Shown: positions 60,504 to 64,000 of the stretch, in pieces
How positions within the stretch are numbered: the stretch's first letter is position 1
How the letters are laid out: the number at the start of each line of letters is the position of its first letter
Source of the DNA: Candidatus Saccharimonadota bacterium
Lineage (GTDB): Bacteria; Patescibacteriota; Saccharimonadia; Saccharimonadales; UBA4665
Assembly (NCBI GenBank): GCA_028289125.1
Contig: JAQGGZ010000006.1
Span: forward strand, 62,001-126,000
Length of the DNA: 64,000 nt
Direction: 5' to 3'
The notes under the pieces: generated by a model
Told to the model about the DNA's origin: nothing
Databases searched by the model: none
The model's input: the letters and a program-made list of their open reading frames with translations, nothing else
Translations under genes and position numbers: made by a program

Positions 60504-61856
60504 ATGAATCTATTTACTCGTGTGAAGAGCCAGTTCGCTGGTTTCAGCCGCATGACCAAGACCGTCGCTCTGACCGCTGTTCTTATGACAGCTGCCGCCG
60601 GCGTCGCTTTGTCTACTAGCGGTGGTTCGAAAGCTGTCGAAGCTGCCAACTGTACCAATAACGACATCATCAAGTGTGGTGCCAGTACCCCGGCTGACTT
60701 CATCGCTAAAACAAATGCTAACGCGACCGGCGACCTGCCGGCGATCTATGCCGACTACGGCCTGGTCAACAGCCAGTTCGGCAAGTTCGTTTCGACCGCA
60801 AAGATGGGTACCGCCATGCGTGACGGCCGCATCGTCGTCGACGGCATGACCGTCGCTACCGACACCTCAAGTATCGGCCGCACCGGCTTCAGCTACAGTC
60901 ACCCGAAGACCATCGGCGGTAAGACCTACTATGAGAGTAAGACCACTGACGTTCAGAAGAGCGATATCCCGGTCATGGTCATGTTCGACGACAAGGGTGT
61001 CATGCAGTTCGCTGTCCTGACCGCTTGTGCCAACCCGATCAATGGTAAGCCGGTAACTCCCAGCTACAGCTGTGACCAGCTTAACAAGACAGCTGTCCCC
61101 GGCAAGCTGAACACTTACCAGTTCAGTACCAAAGCTTCTGCCGCCAACAATGCCACTGTCACCAAGGTCGTCTACGACTTCGGCGACGGTACCAAGGTTG
61201 AAAAGACTAACCCGGCTGAAGTCGTCGAGCACACCTACAGCCAGCCTGGCAACTACGTCGCTCAGGTCACCGTGTCCGTCAAAGTTCCTGGCAGTGAAGT
61301 AACCGTTACGTCAGCCAACTGTAAGACTCCGATCAAAGTCCAGGTTCCTTTCTTCCGCTGTGTCCAGCTGGCCGGTGTCATCGTCGACCAGTCGAAGCGC
61401 CAGTACCAGTTCACGACTACCGCCAGCTTCGGCAACGGCGCCACCTTCAAGAGTGCCAGTGTCGACTACGGTGACGGCACCAAGGACGACAATCTGACTC
61501 TTGTCGATAACAAGACGATTACGGTCAACCACACCTACGCGAGTGCCGGCAGTTACACTGTCACTGCCACCCTGGTCTGGAACGACGGTATCAAGGACCA
61601 GAGCGTTACCTGTACCGCTAAGGTAACCCCTGAACAGCCTCCGGTCTCTGAGTGTAAACCAGGTGTCGCGGTGGGTAGCCCTGAGTGTTCTCCTTGTGAG
61701 TTCAACAGCAACTTGCCATCCAACTCCCCTCAGTGCGTACCGGCTGAATTGCCTCACACCGGTACCGGTAGCACCATCGGCCTGTTCGCAGGTGCCACCC
61801 TCTTCGGTGGACTCGGCCACTTCATTCTGAAGCGCCGCTACGCCTCCCAGGCATAA
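60504..61856 (+). CDS. Two-PKD surface protein with LPHTG sorting signal
   Basis: About 450 residues from the ATG at 60504 (GGGAGGTG upstream). Signal-like N-terminus (AVLMTAAAGVALSTSGGSKA), an N-terminal domain (ADYGLVNSQFGKFVS), two PKD domains (VVYDFGDGTKVEK, HTYSQPGNYVAQVTV; ASVDYGDGTKDDN, HTYASAGSYTVTATL), a Cys-rich linker and LPHTGTG with helix and KRR. It is paralogous in design to the 58849 protein. Wall-anchored by sortase; role unknown (adhesion or S-layer-like). Confidence 0.9.
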   Translation: MNLFTRVKSQFAGFSRMTKTVALTAVLMTAAAGVALSTSGGSKAVEAANCTNNDIIKCGASTPADFIAKTNANATGDLPAIYADYGLVNSQFGKFVSTAKMGTAMRDGRIVVDGMTVATDTSSIGRTGFSYSHPKTIGGKTYYESKTTDVQKSDIPVMVMFDDKGVMQFAVLTACANPINGKPVTPSYSCDQLNKTAVPGKLNTYQFSTKASAANNATVTKVVYDFGDGTKVEKTNPAEVVEHTYSQPGNYVAQVTVSVKVPGSEVTVTSANCKTPIKVQVPFFRCVQLAGVIVDQSKRQYQFTTTASFGNGATFKSASVDYGDGTKDDNLTLVDNKTITVNHTYASAGSYTVTATLVWNDGIKDQSVTCTAKVTPEQPPVSECKPGVAVGSPECSPCEFNSNLPSNSPQCVPAELPHTGTGSTIGLFAGATLFGGLGHFILKRRYASQA

Positions 61857-61876
61857 ACCTCCCAGGTACATCCAAA

Positions 61877-61906
61877 AGAACCCCTCATAGCAGGGGTTCT
61901 TTTTTG
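61877..61906 (+). terminator. Terminator after PKD gene
   Basis: AGAACCCCT / AGGGGTTCT with T run. Confidence 0.85.
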
Positions 61907-61907
61907 A

Positions 61908-61913
61908 TACAAT
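61908..61913 (+). promoter_or_regulatory. -10 box, leaderless spacing
   Basis: TACAAT, 6 bases before the ATG at 61920; it directly follows the terminator. Confidence 0.55.
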
Positions 61914-61919
61914 GCCGGT

Positions 61920-62495
61920 ATGACTACATTTCGTGACCGCTCAAAACTGTATCAAATCTTATTATTCGGCTTGCCGATACTGGCGATCATCCTGGTAGTC
62001 ATGGCGGTCGTGGTTCTACAGGGGCGCTCTTCGGAAGTTCCCCCGAAAGGGTTCGGCGATGAAGTGACGCCGAGCACCGCGCAGAAGCTGGCAGTACCGG
62101 CTTTGCAACGTAATGCGCGTAACGTCGCCGCCGCTACGGATGCCAATAACCTTATGACGTCACTGATGGAATATGTACATAACAATAGTGGTAAATTGCC
62201 GGAATCCATCAAAGCGAATGAGACGACCGATGAATTCATGATCTGCGGTTACAGCTGCGGCGAAACGACTCCTTCCGCCGTCAAGTTACGGCATTACAAG
62301 AACTCGACATCGGCTGTGTCCTTTCAGAATTATAGTGAGGGTCTACAGGTGACCGGCCTGGATGTGATGTACATCGTGCCGAAGGCCAGCTGTGACGATA
62401 ACGGCCAGATTATCGCCGGATCGAGCCGCTCGCTGGCCGTGTTGTATGGCAATGAGTCCGGTACTGGCGTTGTCACGAAGTGTGTCGCTAGTTAG
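61920..62495 (+). CDS. Membrane-anchored pseudopilin-like hypothetical protein
   Basis: 191 residues. A long N-terminal helix (LPILAIILVVMAVVVLQG) and a C-terminal soluble domain with three or four Cys (MICGYSCGET, KASCDDNGQ). It lacks a G/FTLIE motif, so it is not a classical prepilin. Unknown function, outside the membrane by prediction. Confidence 0.65.
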   Translation: MTTFRDRSKLYQILLFGLPILAIILVVMAVVVLQGRSSEVPPKGFGDEVTPSTAQKLAVPALQRNARNVAAATDANNLMTSLMEYVHNNSGKLPESIKANETTDEFMICGYSCGETTPSAVKLRHYKNSTSAVSFQNYSEGLQVTGLDVMYIVPKASCDDNGQIIAGSSRSLAVLYGNESGTGVVTKCVAS

Positions 62496-62656
62496 AGGTT
62501 CCATTTTTCGAGAGGATGTGGTATAGTCGGTATCTGTTAGCGGTGCCAAACTTGCTATAAAGGGGCCTTATGGCTCGGGCCTCATATCCTACGGATATAT
62601 GCCCAAATGCTCGGAACATGATTCCACGCGAGCATGTCATCGCGTTCCTGCGCTTT

Positions 62657-62731
62657 GGCCTCATCGTCTAACGGTTAGGACACCGGGTTTTCATCCCGGC
62701 AATCGGAGTTCGATTCTCCGTGAGGTCACCA
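62657..62731 (+). tRNA. tRNA-Glu (anticodon TTC)
   Basis: 75 bases with encoded CCA. Acceptor stem GGCCTCA / TGAGGTC, anticodon loop TTTTCAT. An extended -10 (TGGTATAGT) near 62520 may drive it. Confidence 0.94.
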
Positions 62732-62771
62732 AAGAAAAGAGCCCAGCCGCAAGGTTGGGCTCTTTTCTTTG
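62731..62771 (+). terminator. Terminator after tRNA-Glu
   Basis: 15-bp stem AAAGAAAAGAGCCCA / TGGGCTCTTTTCTTT. Confidence 0.85.
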
Positions 62772-62815
62772 GGTTTAATAATGAGTCGGGCTTAGTACTT
62801 TAGACTGAGGTCAAA

Positions 62816-62844
62816 TTGCAAAATGAAAGAAATTATGGTATAAA
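62816..62844 (+). promoter_or_regulatory. Promoter of 62854 gene
   Basis: TTGCAA, 17-base spacer, extended -10 TGGTATAAA, then 9 bases to the ATG. Confidence 0.65.
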
Positions 62845-62853
62845 TTAACTATA

Positions 62854-63189
62854 ATGGCTTATGAAAAACCATATCCAGGCGCAGTCGACCCAGATCCTGC
62901 TGTATTCCGCCAGCTGGTTTCTTCGGGTGAGCTGATATGTTTTAGGCTTATATCCCTTAGTAATCCAGATGCGATGTATGGAGAGGCATATTTAAAAAAG
63001 AGCAGTAAAAATAATCCTCCCGGTATACGTGAGCAAATGCTCGAATCATTAGCGACAGTAGCGATGGAATACTCGCCTCCTTTGCTAGTCCGTGAAATGA
63101 TTGCTGACACTACGGTTGACCATCAGCCCGAAGATATATTGGCCGGAACCGACGGCGCCGTCGATCAGAATGATTTCAGCGGAACATGA
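62854..63189 (+). CDS. Hypothetical protein between tRNA-Glu and its decayed copy
   Basis: 111 residues, soluble, unrecognised (PGAVDPDPAVFRQLVSSGEL; IREQMLESLATVAMEYSPPL). Base composition is lower in GC than neighbours. It lies between the intact tRNA-Glu and a degenerate copy, a context typical of inserted or duplicated DNA. Its last codons overlap the start of the duplicated segment. Confidence 0.6.
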   Translation: MAYEKPYPGAVDPDPAVFRQLVSSGELICFRLISLSNPDAMYGEAYLKKSSKNNPPGIREQMLESLATVAMEYSPPLLVREMIADTTVDHQPEDILAGTDGAVDQNDFSGT

Positions 63190-63222
63190 TTTCATGCAAG
63201 CATATTCTGTTCATCCGACTAA

Positions 63223-63297
63223 AGTCTGACCGTACAATGGTTAGGATACTGGGTTTTCATCCCGGCAATCGTAGTACGACGGCGAGTGCCATGCGCA
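63223..63297 (+). pseudogene. Degenerate tRNA-Glu copy
   Basis: Aligns with tRNA-Glu at a constant offset of 566 bases. It keeps GGTTAGGA, the anticodon arm and GGGTTTTCATCCCGGCAATC but has lost both acceptor strands and the T arm pairing. The similarity extends about 45 bases upstream (GGAACATGATT..., offset 568), so the flank was copied as well. Confidence 0.75.
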
Positions 63298-63373
63298 GGA
63301 ATTAATTCCAAGCATGACGTGCAGGCGCAGAGCTCCAGCCATATTCGACTGAGATTACCCACTCATTTTTTGC

Positions 63374-63379
63374 TATCAT
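63374..63379 (+). promoter_or_regulatory. -10 box, leaderless spacing
   Basis: TATCAT, 6 bases before the ATG at 63386. Confidence 0.5.
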
Positions 63380-63385
63380 GCATCC

Positions 63386-63868
63386 ATGCTAATTTTTATC
63401 AGCGGCAGCATAAATGCCGGCAAAACGACCACGTCAAAAGTCTTAGCCGAGAGGCTGGGCTGGCCACTTATAAATGTAGATGACCTGACGGATAAGGTTG
63501 AGGGCTTCGATATATACACGCACTTGGATCTGGCAATGGATCTGGCCATAGTGGCTATCAATGAGGCCGCCAAAAATAACAAAAATGTCGTAGCAAATTT
63601 CGTAGTGAGAAAAGAAGACTACGAAAGAATGGAGCATGAGATACACGCCCATCCTCAGGTTTTCATAACGCTCAGCCCTTGCCTCGAGATCGCCCAGAGC
63701 CAGAGAGGTGACCGTGTGTTAACTACATGGGAAATAAAACGTATCAAGGCGCATTATGATGACGGCATCGCGGCGCCAGAGTACGGGTATGTTATCGATA
63801 ATTCCCATTTGACGGTTGAAGAAACCGTTGCGGAAATCATGTCGATAATTGCCGAGGCCGCTCATTGA
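63386..63868 (+). CDS. P-loop kinase-like protein
   Basis: 160 residues. Walker A is ISGSINAGKTTTSK. A shikimate-kinase/chloramphenicol-phosphotransferase-like fold follows: PLINVDDLTDKVEGFD, NVVANFVVRKEDYERM, FITLSPCLEIAQSQRGDRVL. It should phosphorylate a small molecule with ATP; substrate unknown. Confidence 0.78.
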   Translation: MLIFISGSINAGKTTTSKVLAERLGWPLINVDDLTDKVEGFDIYTHLDLAMDLAIVAINEAAKNNKNVVANFVVRKEDYERMEHEIHAHPQVFITLSPCLEIAQSQRGDRVLTTWEIKRIKAHYDDGIAAPEYGYVIDNSHLTVEETVAEIMSIIAEAAH

Positions 63869-63892
63869 AGCAGCAGTATGGACCCAAAGTGG

Positions 63893-63898
63893 TACGAT
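63893..63898 (+). promoter_or_regulatory. -10 box, leaderless spacing
   Basis: TACGAT, 6 bases before the ATG at 63905. Confidence 0.5.
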
Positions 63899-63904
63899 AG
63901 GCGT

Positions 63905-64000
63905 ATGAAAACACTCGATATCGATTGCCTGGGCTATTCTGTAAAAACTGACGTGTATGAAGGTAGTGAAGGTCCGATAATTCTTTCACTTATCGGCCGG
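63905..64000 (+). CDS. Start of a gene cut by the window end (possibly alpha/beta hydrolase)
   Basis: The 32 codons present begin MKTLDIDCLGYSVKTDVYEG and continue with a hydrophobic strand ending LSLIGR. The pattern of a strand, a short charged turn and a second strand resembles alpha/beta hydrolase N-termini. The start is supported by the -10 box 6 bases upstream. The rest is outside the window. Confidence 0.5.
   Translation, partial: MKTLDIDCLGYSVKTDVYEGSEGPIILSLIGR

Overview
This looks like a stretch of a Candidatus Saccharibacteria (TM7, Patescibacteria) chromosome, roughly 50-53% GC by eye. The assignment is inferred from gene content and protein style: a compact Gram-positive-like type IV pilus operon (pilB-pilC-pilins-pilMNO), a sortase with LPHTG-type surface proteins carrying DUF11 and PKD domains, a MurA fused to an HTH domain, a MurD-MurL pair, many small overlapping genes, and small membrane proteins of the kind common in this phylum. 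UGA is used as a stop codon. No rRNA, CRISPR array, complete IS element or integrase gene is visible.

Layout: 1-7.6 kb has peptidoglycan precursor genes (murA partial, murB), glyA, an HTH-DUF3467 regulator, DUF1697 and an ABC-2 exporter operon with an adenylate-kinase-like gene. 7.6-9.1 kb has a strongly promoted LPHTG protein. 9.1-17.8 kb is the pilus operon. 17.9-31.8 kb is a housekeeping mix: VOC proteins, a DnaQ/GIY-YIG nuclease, a KGG stress protein, YihY, folA-folC, two tRNA-Arg genes, a flavin reductase, a probable frameshifted gene and an aldo/keto reductase. 31.9-40.2 kb pairs ddl with a VanX-like dipeptidase, then a leader-peptide attenuator before a GNAT/M23 operon, then glycogen-type enzymes. 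41-47.4 kb is accessory: a predicted small RNA, GT4, GH13, Nudix, SemiSWEET, a sortase and its propeller substrate, with interspersed repeats ending in the tRNA-Lys 3' sequence. 47.4-56.2 kb has folD, murD-murL, receiver proteins, GNAT and a histidine kinase. 56.2-58.7 kb is a GC-rich island of foreign style. 58.8-62.5 kb holds two large LPHTG/PKD surface proteins. The end carries tRNA-Glu, a decayed copy of it, a P-loop kinase and a truncated gene.

The genes fit a cell with its own peptidoglycan synthesis (MurA, MurB, MurD, MurL, Ddl), one-carbon/folate metabolism (GlyA, FolD, FolA, FolC), type IV pili and a sortase-decorated surface. A recurring regulatory feature is a -10 box followed by exactly six bases and then the start codon, in front of at least a dozen genes without Shine-Dalgarno sequences. 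This implies widespread leaderless transcription, while internal operon genes and abundant surface proteins use SD sites and, for the latter, strong -35/-10 promoters with 17-bp spacing.
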